From Nostoc parmelioides FACHB-3921 (lineage in GTDB: Bacteria > Cyanobacteriota > Cyanobacteriia > Cyanobacteriales > Nostocaceae): DNA of 64,000 nt. The notes under the pieces were generated by a model. It made no database searches. It was not told the origin of the DNA and saw only the letters and a list, made by a program, of their open reading frames with translations. The stretch spans positions 1 through 64,000 of the forward strand of contig NZ_JACJQL010000013.1 of assembly GCF_014696625.1 (NCBI RefSeq), given 5' to 3'. This document shows positions 53,516 to 61,894 of this stretch, one piece after another; positions within the stretch are counted from its first letter, which is position 1; each line of letters begins with the position of its first letter. The position numbers and the translations under genes were made by a program.

Positions 53516-53710
53516 AATTTTGAATTTAAAAAATTTAACTGAAACTAACCCGGCAAAACCAATTTAAATTTTTTAATTATTATTTTGTTAATTTTATATT
53601 CTAGTTCGTTTTGACTATAAAATATCTCATTTTTGTCTACTAAAATGTAATATGAGGTTGTGTACATTTAAGTATAATATTAAGATTCATCTTTACATCG
53701 ATTCATTAAG

Positions 53711-55066
53711 ATGTATCTTCAAGGCTGGCAACATTTTTTACTAACGATTTTGGTTGCTTCTATTAGCGGAAGCGGCTTTTGCATCAAAGCAGATGCAGCA
53801 AAGGTTAAACAGTCTGATAGATTATATTGTCAGAATCAGATAAACAACGAAGAAAAAGATTTTTATATTGAAAACGGAAATTCAACGATATGCCAAACTA
53901 GCACTAACTCGCAGTTGTCTCAGTTAGATGGGTTTGATAGGGTATCCAGACGACAGAGCCTATTAGATATCATAGCCGCAAAATCACTAACTCCTGAAGT
54001 TATTCCCACTGATAAACCTGATTTCTTACCTCTTAATCATAGTATTAGTCAGCGAAATAATGAATCTCCACAATTAGAAGGACAACCTGGGTTTGTTCCT
54101 CAACCTAACCAAAAACCAATGGAACCTTTATTCAATTCACCCCCAGTAAATTACCGCGAAAGGTTAGAGAGACTGAGACAAAGGTTACGGGAGGTAAAAC
54201 AGCCAAGTTCGGAAGGGGAAAGTTACCGGGAATTAGGATTAAGGGTGAGAGAGAGAGCATTACCAGCACCGATTGAACAACCGCCACTACCTCCGATAGA
54301 ACAACCTAGAGATAAGTTTAAACCCATAGGTTCGTTACAAGCTTATGTAGGCTATTTTCATACAGATAATACTTTTTCGTCTGATACTTCACCCATAGAA
54401 GATGGGTTGTTTTTTTATGGATTGAGACTCGCTTCAGCATATTTTCCCTTGGGAAAGAGTACTTATTTAAGTGGATCGATTGATGGTAATTTGATTCGTT
54501 ATGTGGATCAACCAAAATACAATTACAACCAATTAGTATTTAACCTGGGGATTTATCAACAGTTGTCCAAACGGATGTATGGTGAAATTGGTTGGAGTAA
54601 TCAACAGTTTTTTTACGCTAAAAATAGCGATGTCTTCCGAGCCGGGAATCGCTTTCTCAATGAAAACTCTTTGTATTTATCTTTAGGAAGAAGAGATCCT
54701 ATCACCGACAAACTCACGCTAGATAGCTTTTACGAACTGAGTTGGAAGTTAGCTGACCCAGATGATCGTAGTCGGATCATGAATTCCTTCTGGTTATCTT
54801 TAAGTTATTCCCTGCAAAAGCCTTTACAAGTTGGGTTGAACTATCAGTTAAACTTATCAGATTTTACAGAACGCGATCGCCAGGGTGTAGCCCATCGCAC
54901 CGATCAATATCATCGCTTATATGGCAGCATCATTTACCGTGTATCCGATTCTAGTAGCTTGAATCTTCAGACTGGCTTTAGTTTTGGCGATTCTACAGCA
55001 GGTAACATTGATTTTGAAAGCTGGTTTTTGAATATTAATTATCATTTGAAAATTGGGGAATTTTAG
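53711..55066 (+). CDS. Putative outer-membrane beta-barrel protein
   Basis: A 451-residue protein with a signal segment (WQHFLLTILVASISGSGFC), a long polar N-terminal region with coiled-coil-like RERLERLRQRLREVKQ (about 148-163) and a proline-rich linker (PIEQPPLPPIEQP), then about 250 residues of alternating beta strands (IGSLQAYVGYFHTDNTF, YLSGSIDGNLIRYVDQ, LSLSYSLQKPLQVGLNYQ). The chain ends in phenylalanine (INYHLKIGEF), the usual BAM signal of outer-membrane barrels. Ligand unknown. Divergent from the FecR gene, spacing 195 bp, which suggests a shared surface structure. Confidence 0.72.
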   Translation: MYLQGWQHFLLTILVASISGSGFCIKADAAKVKQSDRLYCQNQINNEEKDFYIENGNSTICQTSTNSQLSQLDGFDRVSRRQSLLDIIAAKSLTPEVIPTDKPDFLPLNHSISQRNNESPQLEGQPGFVPQPNQKPMEPLFNSPPVNYRERLERLRQRLREVKQPSSEGESYRELGLRVRERALPAPIEQPPLPPIEQPRDKFKPIGSLQAYVGYFHTDNTFSSDTSPIEDGLFFYGLRLASAYFPLGKSTYLSGSIDGNLIRYVDQPKYNYNQLVFNLGIYQQLSKRMYGEIGWSNQQFFYAKNSDVFRAGNRFLNENSLYLSLGRRDPITDKLTLDSFYELSWKLADPDDRSRIMNSFWLSLSYSLQKPLQVGLNYQLNLSDFTERDRQGVAHRTDQYHRLYGSIIYRVSDSSSLNLQTGFSFGDSTAGNIDFESWFLNINYHLKIGEF

Positions 55067-55115
55067 ATTTGGTCAATAGTCAATAGTCAACAATTCAAAG
55101 GTTATACACCAATGA

Positions 55116-55934
55116 CTAATAACTAATCCAATCACTCCAACTACCTGCGTACAGCTTACCTGTATGGATACCAGCCAGTTCTAACGAGAGAAGGTTCACA
55201 CAAGCTGTTACACCCGAACCACAGTAAACTAAAATTTCTTCGGCTGTCGCCAGATTTTGCCATCTTTGTTGATGTTCTGTTAGGGGAATTGAGTAGCCAC
55301 TAGTATCTGTAACTTCCATCCAAGGATAATTGACTGCGCCGGGAATATGACCTGCAACCTTATCAATTGGCTCTCGTTCACCTCGATAGCGATCGCTCTC
55401 TCTTGAATCGACCAAAACGACCGTTGGTAAATCTTTACGAGTTTTGACAGTATTAATATCTACTAACAGTTGTGTTTGTATTTGTGGCACAAAGTTAGCT
55501 GTTTTAACTTGAGGAATAACATCAGTAATAGGATAGCCAGCTTGTTCCCATTGGCTAAAACCCCCATTTAGCACTGCAACTTGCTCGTGTCCTAAATAGC
55601 GCAATAACCACCACAGACGAGAAGCAAAAGCAAAGCGGGAGTCATCATAAGCAACAACCAAAGTTTTTTGAAACTCTATCCCCATACTTGCTAACTTCTG
55701 CGCTAACTCATCCGGGTTAGGTAAAGGATGTCTACCACCATGCTCACCCACAGGACTTGAAAGATCCAAATTTAAGTCGAGGTAATAGGCTCCTTCTATA
55801 TGACTTGTTTGGTACTGCTGTTTTCCTAGCTGTGGGTCGGCTAGAGAAAAGCGACAGTCAACAATCACAACGTCGATATTGTGAAGGTTTTGTAAAAGCC
55901 AATTCGATGAAGCAACCAATTGAGTATCCGTCAT
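55116..55934 (-). CDS. 3-mercaptopyruvate/thiosulfate sulfurtransferase
   Basis: Two-domain rhodanese of 272 residues from ATG 55934 (MTDTQLVASSNWLLQNL); ATG 55949 would add five residues. Inactive first domain (VVIVDCRFSL, HIEGAYYLDLNLDLS, GGRHPLPNP) and catalytic second domain with VLVDSRESDRYRGEREPID and the loop VYCGSGVTACVNLLSLELAG. CGSGVT is the 3-mercaptopyruvate-type loop, against CRKGVT in thiosulfate types. Convergent with the barrel gene. Confidence 0.9.
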   Translation of the reverse strand: MTDTQLVASSNWLLQNLHNIDVVIVDCRFSLADPQLGKQQYQTSHIEGAYYLDLNLDLSSPVGEHGGRHPLPNPDELAQKLASMGIEFQKTLVVAYDDSRFAFASRLWWLLRYLGHEQVAVLNGGFSQWEQAGYPITDVIPQVKTANFVPQIQTQLLVDINTVKTRKDLPTVVLVDSRESDRYRGEREPIDKVAGHIPGAVNYPWMEVTDTSGYSIPLTEHQQRWQNLATAEEILVYCGSGVTACVNLLSLELAGIHTGKLYAGSWSDWISY

Positions 55935-56032
55935 AAGAGACTTTTCCACTAAAAAATATCCTGTTTACTCAGTAGTGCTGAAGTATGGTCTCCTGCTTTA
56001 TCTAAACTATAAATATTGATGTTTATTTGCTC

Positions 56033-56929
56033 ATGTCGGAATTGCAAAAATTTATACCCCAGTCCACAGGAGACGGTTCTTTTACCTTTTTCTCCCAAGA
56101 ATTTAATGAGGCTTTTCACAGCCATTTCGGAGCCAAACAGGAAAGTTTTTTCAAGTTTGTCAGTCCCACTCGGTTGGCTATGGCTGCTCACCAACCAGTT
56201 TTACGCTTATTAGATATTTGTTATGGACTAGGATACAACACAGCCGCAGCCTTGGAGACGATTTGGGAAGTGAATCCCAGTTGTTCTGTTGAATTAATTG
56301 GTTTAGAACTAAATCTCTCCGTACCCCAAGCAGCTATTGAGCATCAGTTATTCGATAACTGGAACTACCCATACACCGATATTTTGACTAGGTTAGCTTT
56401 TGAACAACAGGTGCAAACAGATCGTCTCCAGGCAAAACTGATCATTGGTGATGCTAGAAACGCTATTCGTGAAGTAAATCATGTAAATTTTCAAGCTGAT
56501 GCTATTTTTTTAGACCCCTTTTCACCTCCGCAGTGTCCGCAATTATGGAGTGTGGAATTTATTCAACAAGTAGCACTGTGTTTACACGAGAGTGGCTTGT
56601 TAGCAACTTATTCTTGTGCGGCGGCGGTACGTACAGCACTGTTAATGGCAGGATTGCATATAGGTTCAACTCCACCAGTCGGTAGGCGATCGCCTGGTAC
56701 TGTTGCAGCACATCTTAAAAGCTTTGAACGCAATATCCACTCAGTACTTCCTCCCCTTTCTCAAGCAGAGGAGGAACACCTTTTAACTCGTGCAGCAATT
56801 CCTTACCGTGATCCAAAACTTAATGATCCTGCTCATGTAATAGTGACGCGCCGACAACAAGAACAACAAGCAAGTTCCCTAGAACCTACATCACGTTGGC
56901 GGAAACGGTGTTTACCACGATCGGTATGA
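56033..56929 (+). CDS. MnmC-like tRNA methyltransferase (SAM domain only)
   Basis: A 298-residue SAM-dependent methyltransferase of the MnmC(m)/DUF752 type, which in tRNA wobble uridines makes methylaminomethyl groups. Visible: QSTGDGSFTFFSQEFNEAFH, RLLDICYGLGYNTAAALET, IIGDARNAI and FLDPFSPPQCPQLWSVEFI (the DPF.P..LW motif), then TYSCAAAVRTALLMAGLHIG. The oxidase domain of bifunctional MnmC is absent, as usual in cyanobacteria. I chose ATG 56033, which begins the conserved part. Confidence 0.88.
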   Translation: MSELQKFIPQSTGDGSFTFFSQEFNEAFHSHFGAKQESFFKFVSPTRLAMAAHQPVLRLLDICYGLGYNTAAALETIWEVNPSCSVELIGLELNLSVPQAAIEHQLFDNWNYPYTDILTRLAFEQQVQTDRLQAKLIIGDARNAIREVNHVNFQADAIFLDPFSPPQCPQLWSVEFIQQVALCLHESGLLATYSCAAAVRTALLMAGLHIGSTPPVGRRSPGTVAAHLKSFERNIHSVLPPLSQAEEEHLLTRAAIPYRDPKLNDPAHVIVTRRQQEQQASSLEPTSRWRKRCLPRSV

Positions 56930-57560
56930 GTCCTCAGCTATAAATTCTGAGTAAATTCCCGGAAATTATGCCCAGTTGCCTCTAATATATTCAGGAGGGG
57001 TGATTCAGTATTAATACTGAATTAATTGTAGTTTAAAAATATTTACTGAAAACAAATGTAAAAATTCAAACAAGATTTCTAAATTTTCCTAAATAAATTG
57101 AAGTGTGCATATTAAGTTTGTATAATTTATGTATTGTAATATACAATATTACCTGTAAATTGAAATTATGTAATGATTTACTTAATGCTCTGAAAGAAAA
57201 TAAATACCGACTTTGTGCCAGCTAAATAGAAGCAAAGAAACTCAAACCTCCCAACCTGTATATGGATTGAACAATTATGATTTTTTCTGGCGCTATTATG
57301 TTAATAAATATCAGTAAAAAACCTGATTTAACATTTGCGAGAATTCATCATACTAGAGTCAGAAATAGGGAAGTTAGTAGAAGAATTATTTTCAGTACAA
57401 TTTTTGCTGTTTGACATCGCAAGAAATTCAGGTGTGTTAACTTAAACAGTCAGCTTTACATAGAACATAAAACTTTTGAAAAGTCGGCTGGATATATTCA
57501 GCTACGCAGTTTGGTTTGAAGTAGGACGCTATTAATTTTTTAAACGATTGGGGTACTTCT
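56930..57560. promoter_or_regulatory. Long upstream region with two perfect palindromes
   Basis: A 630-bp A/T-rich region ahead of the REC-HD-GYP gene. It has a perfect 20-bp palindrome at 57003-57022 (half-site ATTCAGTATT) and a 17-bp one at 57132-57148 (TATTGTA-ATA-TACAATA). The second overlaps GTATTGTAATATAC (57131-57144), which fits GTA-N8-TAC, the NtcA consensus; the -10 match at the proper spacing (TATGTA near 57167) is imperfect. No gene is supported here. Confidence 0.45.
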
Positions 57561-58805
57561 GTGATTAAAAGGAGTGGTGATAATACAACCTCTACTGAAC
57601 ATAATGTTAGTGGGTCAGACCCCCCAAACAAATTAAATGGTATTAATTCAAATCGCTTTTCCGGATTAAAAAATGCCAAAGATAGTTCTTTGGCATTGTC
57701 CAAGGAAGATTTTCTGGTTAGTGAAAGCACACAAACTACTACTTGGCTGACCTGTGGGATTAATTCTGGTTACGACTCTTTAATCTCTGGAACTTTACAA
57801 GCCCAAATTTCTCAAGTGAAAGGCTTTGATGCAGAATCGCCAAAAATTTTAGTAGTCGATGATCACAGTGCTAGTCGGATGACTGCTGCTGCCCTTTTGG
57901 GTATGGAAGGCTACGCAGTAATTGAGGCAGATAGTGGTGCTACGGCGATAAAACTAGTAGGACAACAACAACCTGATCTGATTTTGTTGGATGTAATGAT
58001 GCCCGAAATGGATGGGTTTGAAGTGTGTCAATTACTCAAGCAAGATGAGCATACTAGATTGATCCCCGTAATTTTTATCACGGCCTTGAATGATAGGCGA
58101 TCGCGCATCCGAGGTATTGAAGTAGGCGCAGATGATTTCTTAAGTAAACCTTTTGACCGAGTAGAATTAGTAGCGCGGGTCAAATCGCTGGTACAACAGA
58201 AGCGGTTGAATGAAGATTTAGACCATGCGGCACAAGTACTATTTTCCATAGCTAGAGCTATTGAAAGCCGTGATCCCAATACGGGCGACCACTGCGAACG
58301 CTTAGTTAACTTAGGACAAGCTTTTGGTGAGTACCTCAATCTTTCGCGTCACCAAATTCGAGATTTGATGTGGGGTGGCTATCTCCACGATATCGGCAAA
58401 GTAGGGATTCCCGATGCAGTCCTACTGAAAACAGGCAAACTTACCCCTGAAGATTGGGTAATTATGAAGCAACACGTTTTAATCGGGGAAAAAATCTGTC
58501 AACCTCTACGCAGTATGCAGGGTGTAGTTCCCATCATCCGCCATCACCACGAACGTTGGGATGGTTCTGGTTATCCTGATGGACTCAAAGGGGATGAAAT
58601 TCCCTACTTAGCCCAAGTGTTTCAAATTATTGATATTTATGATGCGTTAACTAGCGAACGTCCCTACAAAAAAGCTTATACTCCAGAAGAAGCATTGTGT
58701 ATCATGCTTGATGAAACTGAAATGGGATGGCGTAATCCCAAGTTGATGCAGCAATTTGCCGAGTTTATTCTCTCACATCACAAAGATTGGGGAAATGCCG
58801 AGTAG
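57561..58805 (+). CDS. Response regulator with HD-GYP cyclic-di-GMP phosphodiesterase
   Basis: A 414-residue protein. First 90 residues are polar and not conserved. REC domain (about 92-210): ILVVDDHSASRM, phospho-acceptor in LILLDVMMPEMDGFE, TALND and KPFDRVEL. HD-GYP domain (about 225-400): HCERLVNLG, LHDIGKVGIPD, KQHVLIGEKI and HHERWDGSGYPDGLKG. Hydrolyses cyclic di-GMP when phosphorylated. The partner histidine kinase is not adjacent. GTG 57561 is the first start in frame; a later start is possible because the N terminus is not conserved. Confidence 0.9.
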   Translation: MIKRSGDNTTSTEHNVSGSDPPNKLNGINSNRFSGLKNAKDSSLALSKEDFLVSESTQTTTWLTCGINSGYDSLISGTLQAQISQVKGFDAESPKILVVDDHSASRMTAAALLGMEGYAVIEADSGATAIKLVGQQQPDLILLDVMMPEMDGFEVCQLLKQDEHTRLIPVIFITALNDRRSRIRGIEVGADDFLSKPFDRVELVARVKSLVQQKRLNEDLDHAAQVLFSIARAIESRDPNTGDHCERLVNLGQAFGEYLNLSRHQIRDLMWGGYLHDIGKVGIPDAVLLKTGKLTPEDWVIMKQHVLIGEKICQPLRSMQGVVPIIRHHHERWDGSGYPDGLKGDEIPYLAQVFQIIDIYDALTSERPYKKAYTPEEALCIMLDETEMGWRNPKLMQQFAEFILSHHKDWGNAE

Positions 58806-58926
58806 TGAGTGCTGAGTCAAGAATTATCTCCAGTCCCCATGCTCCCTCATTAGCTGGTATGATTTGAGCCTAAATCTCAAAGTACCAAGCGCAACAGCGC
58901 TATTTATTGAAAGCTAATAGCTAATT

Positions 58927-60282
58927 ATGGTAGTCGTAGCAATACTAGCAGCAGGACGCGGCACAAGAATGAAATCGGACTTACCCAAAGTTCTACACTC
59001 TTTGGGTGGGCGATCGCTAGTGGAAAGAGTTATTGACAGTGTAGAACCGCTTTCACCTTCACGGCGACTCGTCATTGTCGGTTATCAGGCTGAACAAGTT
59101 AAAGCGGGTCTCCAGTCTCCTCATCTGGAGTTTGTGGAGCAGACTGTGCAGTTAGGAACAGGTCACGCTATCCAACAATTACTCCCCTGCCTTGAGGGTT
59201 ACACAGGGGATTTGCTAGTACTGAATGGTGATGTACCACTGTTACGCACTCAAACCTTAGAACAGCTATTACAAACTCACCAAACAAATCAAAATGCCGC
59301 TACCATCCTGACATCCCACCTACCTAACCCCAAAGGTTATGGTCGGGTTTTTTGTAACGGTAACAATATTGTCCAGCAAATTGTTGAGGACAAAGATTGT
59401 TCTCCAGCCCAGAGGCAAAATCACCGGATTAATGCCGGCATTTATTGCTTCCGTTGGGAAAATTTAGCGCAAGTATTACCTCATCTGGAGGCAAACAACG
59501 CCCAAAAAGAATATTACCTGACAGATGCTGTTACCCAAGTTGGTCAGGTGATGGCCGTAGATGTAGAAGATTATCAAGAAATTTTGGGGATTAACGATCG
59601 CCTGCAATTAGCTACAGCCTACGAAATTTTGCAAAGGCGAGTCAAAGAACAATGGATGATGGCTGGTGTCACTCTCATCGACCCCAATAGCATCACAATT
59701 GATGACACCGTAGAATTACAGCCTGATGTGATTATTGAACCCCAAACCCACCTCCGGGGCAGTACGGTGATTCAAACAGGGAGCCGCATTGGGCCAGGAA
59801 GTTTAATTGAAAATAGTCAGTTGGGGGCAAATGTTACTGTTCAGTATTCAGTCATAACAGATAGTACTATCCAAGATAGGGCTAAAATTGGCCCTTATGC
59901 CCATTTGCGCGGTCATGCCCAAGTGGGTGCTAATTGCCGCATCGGTAATTTTGTCGAGTTGAAAAATACAGAATTAGGCGATCGCACCAACGTCGCTCAT
60001 TTATCCTATTTAGGTGATGCTACTGCGGGTACTCAGGTAAATATTGGTGCAGGGACAATTACCGCCAATTACGATGGTGTGAAAAAGCATCGCACGAAAA
60101 TAGGCGATCGCACGAAAACAGGTTCTAACAGTGTACTAGTTGCTCCAGTTACCTTAGGTGATGATGTTTATGTAGCTGCCGGTTCCACAGTCACCGAAGA
60201 TGTACCGAATGATTCCTTAGTAATTGCCCGGACTCGTCAAGTGGTAAAACTGGGATGGCGGAAGAAGAGCGCGGAATCTTGA
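58927..60282 (+). CDS. glmU: Bifunctional UDP-N-acetylglucosamine pyrophosphorylase/glucosamine-1-P N-acetyltransferase
   Basis: Makes UDP-GlcNAc for peptidoglycan and LPS. 451 residues, normal. N-terminal uridyltransferase: [44 protein letters not shown]-terminal left-handed beta-helix with hexapeptide repeats ([19 protein letters not shown]) and acetyl-CoA site ([20 protein letters not shown]). The stop is followed by repeat DNA that stretches to the converging isoaspartyl peptidase. ATG 58927. Confidence 0.96.
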   Translation: MVVVAILAAGRGTRMKSDLPKVLHSLGGRSLVERVIDSVEPLSPSRRLVIVGYQAEQVKAGLQSPHLEFVEQTVQLGTGHAIQQLLPCLEGYTGDLLVLNGDVPLLRTQTLEQLLQTHQTNQNAATILTSHLPNPKGYGRVFCNGNNIVQQIVEDKDCSPAQRQNHRINAGIYCFRWENLAQVLPHLEANNAQKEYYLTDAVTQVGQVMAVDVEDYQEILGINDRLQLATAYEILQRRVKEQWMMAGVTLIDPNSITIDDTVELQPDVIIEPQTHLRGSTVIQTGSRIGPGSLIENSQLGANVTVQYSVITDSTIQDRAKIGPYAHLRGHAQVGANCRIGNFVELKNTELGDRTNVAHLSYLGDATAGTQVNIGAGTITANYDGVKKHRTKIGDRTKTGSNSVLVAPVTLGDDVYVAAGSTVTEDVPNDSLVIARTRQVVKLGWRKKSAES

Positions 60283-60425
60283 GGAGGGGGCAGAGGAGCA
60301 GGGGAAGCAGGGGAGGCAGGGGGAGAATTACCCAATTCAAGGCAAAGGTAAAAAGGCAAAAGGCAAAAGAAAAAACCTTTTACCTTTTTACTTTTTACTT
60401 TTTACTTTTTACTTTTTCGTCCCCA
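60282..60425. repeat. Repeat DNA between glmU and the isoaspartyl peptidase
   Basis: CAGGGGAAG/CAGGGGAGG units at 60296-60322, then an A-rich arm with AAAGGCAAAAGGC (60351-60366) that pairs with the T-rich CCTTTTACC heptamer run ((T)TTTTTAC at 60380-60418). The hairpin may stop transcription from both sides. Confidence 0.7.
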
Positions 60426-60429
60426 ATCC

Positions 60430-61386
60430 CTAACTGATACTACCTACCTGCGTACCACCGGCAAGTTCTAATGTATCGCCTATTTTGTCGCCATCATGAA
60501 AGGCGGCGAGGATGACATCGCAGGTTTTACCCCAGGCGATCGCTCCGGTGGCATCTAAGGCGATCGCTCCAAAATCTCTTTTGTTGTCGTGTGCTTCCGC
60601 AAAGGAGCGTTGCATGGACTCTTGGAGAGACAATCCATCTGTGACACGGATAACAATCTTGGGGGCTAGGCACTCATCAATAATATCTTCGCCGATGCCT
60701 GTACAGCTAACGGCAGCATAATTGGTAGCATAATTACCTGCTGGCATAGCAGAATCACTGACGCGTCCAATGCGCTCAAAGCCTTTACCACCTGTAGAAG
60801 TACCAACTGCTAATTTACCATAGGTATCTAAAGCTACTACACCAATTGTGCCGCGTCCAGCATTACTAGTTTCCAATAGTTCTGGTTCGGCTATTACCCC
60901 AGCCATTGTTCTTTTAAAATTATCTTGGCGTTCTTGTATCCATTCTTGTAAACGCAAATCAGTTAAAGCATTGTAACTAGGTATTTGCATTTCCCTGGCT
61001 AATTCAGCCGCGCCATAATCTGACAGCACTCGGTCTGGGGAGTTTTGTAAAAATTGTGCTAACTCAATCGGATTTTTTACCCGTGAAACATTTATTACAC
61101 CGCTAAAACGCCCTAACGCACCATCCATGATGGAAGCACTCATACGGATTTGTCCGTCAGATTGCAGCACCGAACCAGTACCAGCATTGAAGCGGGGTTC
61201 ATCTTCCAACAGTTGACAACCGCGCACCACTGCAACAGAAGCATTCGCGCCTGACAATAATAGAGCGTAGACTTCCTCTACTATTGCATGGAGTGTTTGG
61301 CGCACTGCTTCTAATCCACCTTTGCCGTGGAGAGAACTACCTGCTCCCCCATGAATAATTAATTTTGGTTGCACCTGTGACTTCAT
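60430..61386 (-). CDS. Isoaspartyl peptidase / L-asparaginase (Ntn hydrolase)
   Basis: Plant-type Ntn asparaginase of 318 residues. It is cut into two chains; the nucleophile is the threonine of GRGTIGVVALD (about residue 179). Other signatures: LIIHGGAGSS, DEPRFNAGTGSVLQ, GGKGFERIGRVSDSAMPAG and CTGIGEDIID. It hydrolyses beta-aspartyl dipeptides; in cyanophycin-making cyanobacteria the relevant substrate is beta-Asp-Arg, the product of CphB, which is encoded 47 kb away. ATG 61386. Confidence 0.92.
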   Translation of the reverse strand: MKSQVQPKLIIHGGAGSSLHGKGGLEAVRQTLHAIVEEVYALLLSGANASVAVVRGCQLLEDEPRFNAGTGSVLQSDGQIRMSASIMDGALGRFSGVINVSRVKNPIELAQFLQNSPDRVLSDYGAAELAREMQIPSYNALTDLRLQEWIQERQDNFKRTMAGVIAEPELLETSNAGRGTIGVVALDTYGKLAVGTSTGGKGFERIGRVSDSAMPAGNYATNYAAVSCTGIGEDIIDECLAPKIVIRVTDGLSLQESMQRSFAEAHDNKRDFGAIALDATGAIAWGKTCDVILAAFHDGDKIGDTLELAGGTQVGSIS

Positions 61387-61471
61387 TTATACCCTGCGCT
61401 ATTTGCGTTTTAATTTGAATATTGGGTGTGTCAGTCAACTGTTGACTGTTAACTGTTAACTGTTAACTGAT

Positions 61472-61633
61472 TTAGTCCCCAGTTTTAGCCTCAGAACGAC
61501 GACGGCGACAGCGTTCTGAGCAATATTTCACCTCGTCCCAGCAATCTTCCCATTTTTTCCGCCATGTAAAGGGACGTTGACATACTGGACAGATTTTTGT
61601 GGGTAGGTCAGATTTAGAACGAGTACGTGCCAT
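61472..61633 (-). CDS. DUF2256 zinc-ribbon-like small protein
   Basis: A 53-residue protein from ATG 61633 ([20 protein letters not shown]). Two CxxC/CxxxC-like pairs ([17 protein letters not shown] and [12 protein letters not shown]) match DUF2256, a common small bacterial protein of unknown role that often sits beside photolyase/cryptochrome genes; none is adjacent here. Short but strongly patterned. Located 85 bp upstream of the isoaspartyl peptidase gene in the same direction, with heptamer repeats between. Confidence 0.85.
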   Translation of the reverse strand: MARTRSKSDLPTKICPVCQRPFTWRKKWEDCWDEVKYCSERCRRRRSEAKTGD

Positions 61634-61855
61634 ATAAATACCGTACTGACTAGTGTTAGATTTCCCAGAGTGGTGGAAGATAATTATACACAGATTGCTA
61701 CAAAGGGAGGATTCACTTGGTGAACAATTGTGTTGCGTGTCCTCCTATAGACTGGTTTTGGGACGTTAGTTCAACAAAATATTAACATAGGCTGTTTATG
61801 TAATAGTCGATGTGGTTTTTGCATTCCTCTATAGATAGATTTGATGATTATGGTC

Positions 61856-61888
61856 AGAAACCCGACTTCTTCAAGAAGTCGGGTTTCT
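61856..61888. terminator. Perfect 16-bp hairpin behind the penicillin acylase gene
   Basis: AGAAACCCGACTTCTT (61856-61871) and AAGAAGTCGGGTTTCT (61873-61888) are exactly complementary with a one-base centre. It lies 7 bp after the acylase stop on the minus strand. The same palindrome type is widespread in cyanobacterial genomes, so it may be a dispersed repeat serving as terminator. Confidence 0.7.
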
Positions 61889-61894
61889 AATAAC

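Noticed and set aside
57277..57414. 45-codon ATG-started frame in the long gap before the HD-GYP gene
   Set aside because: No ribosome site and no recognisable pattern; kept only as a weak possibility.
60255..60437. 60-codon frame behind glmU
   Set aside because: It consists of repeat DNA and starts inside glmU in another phase.
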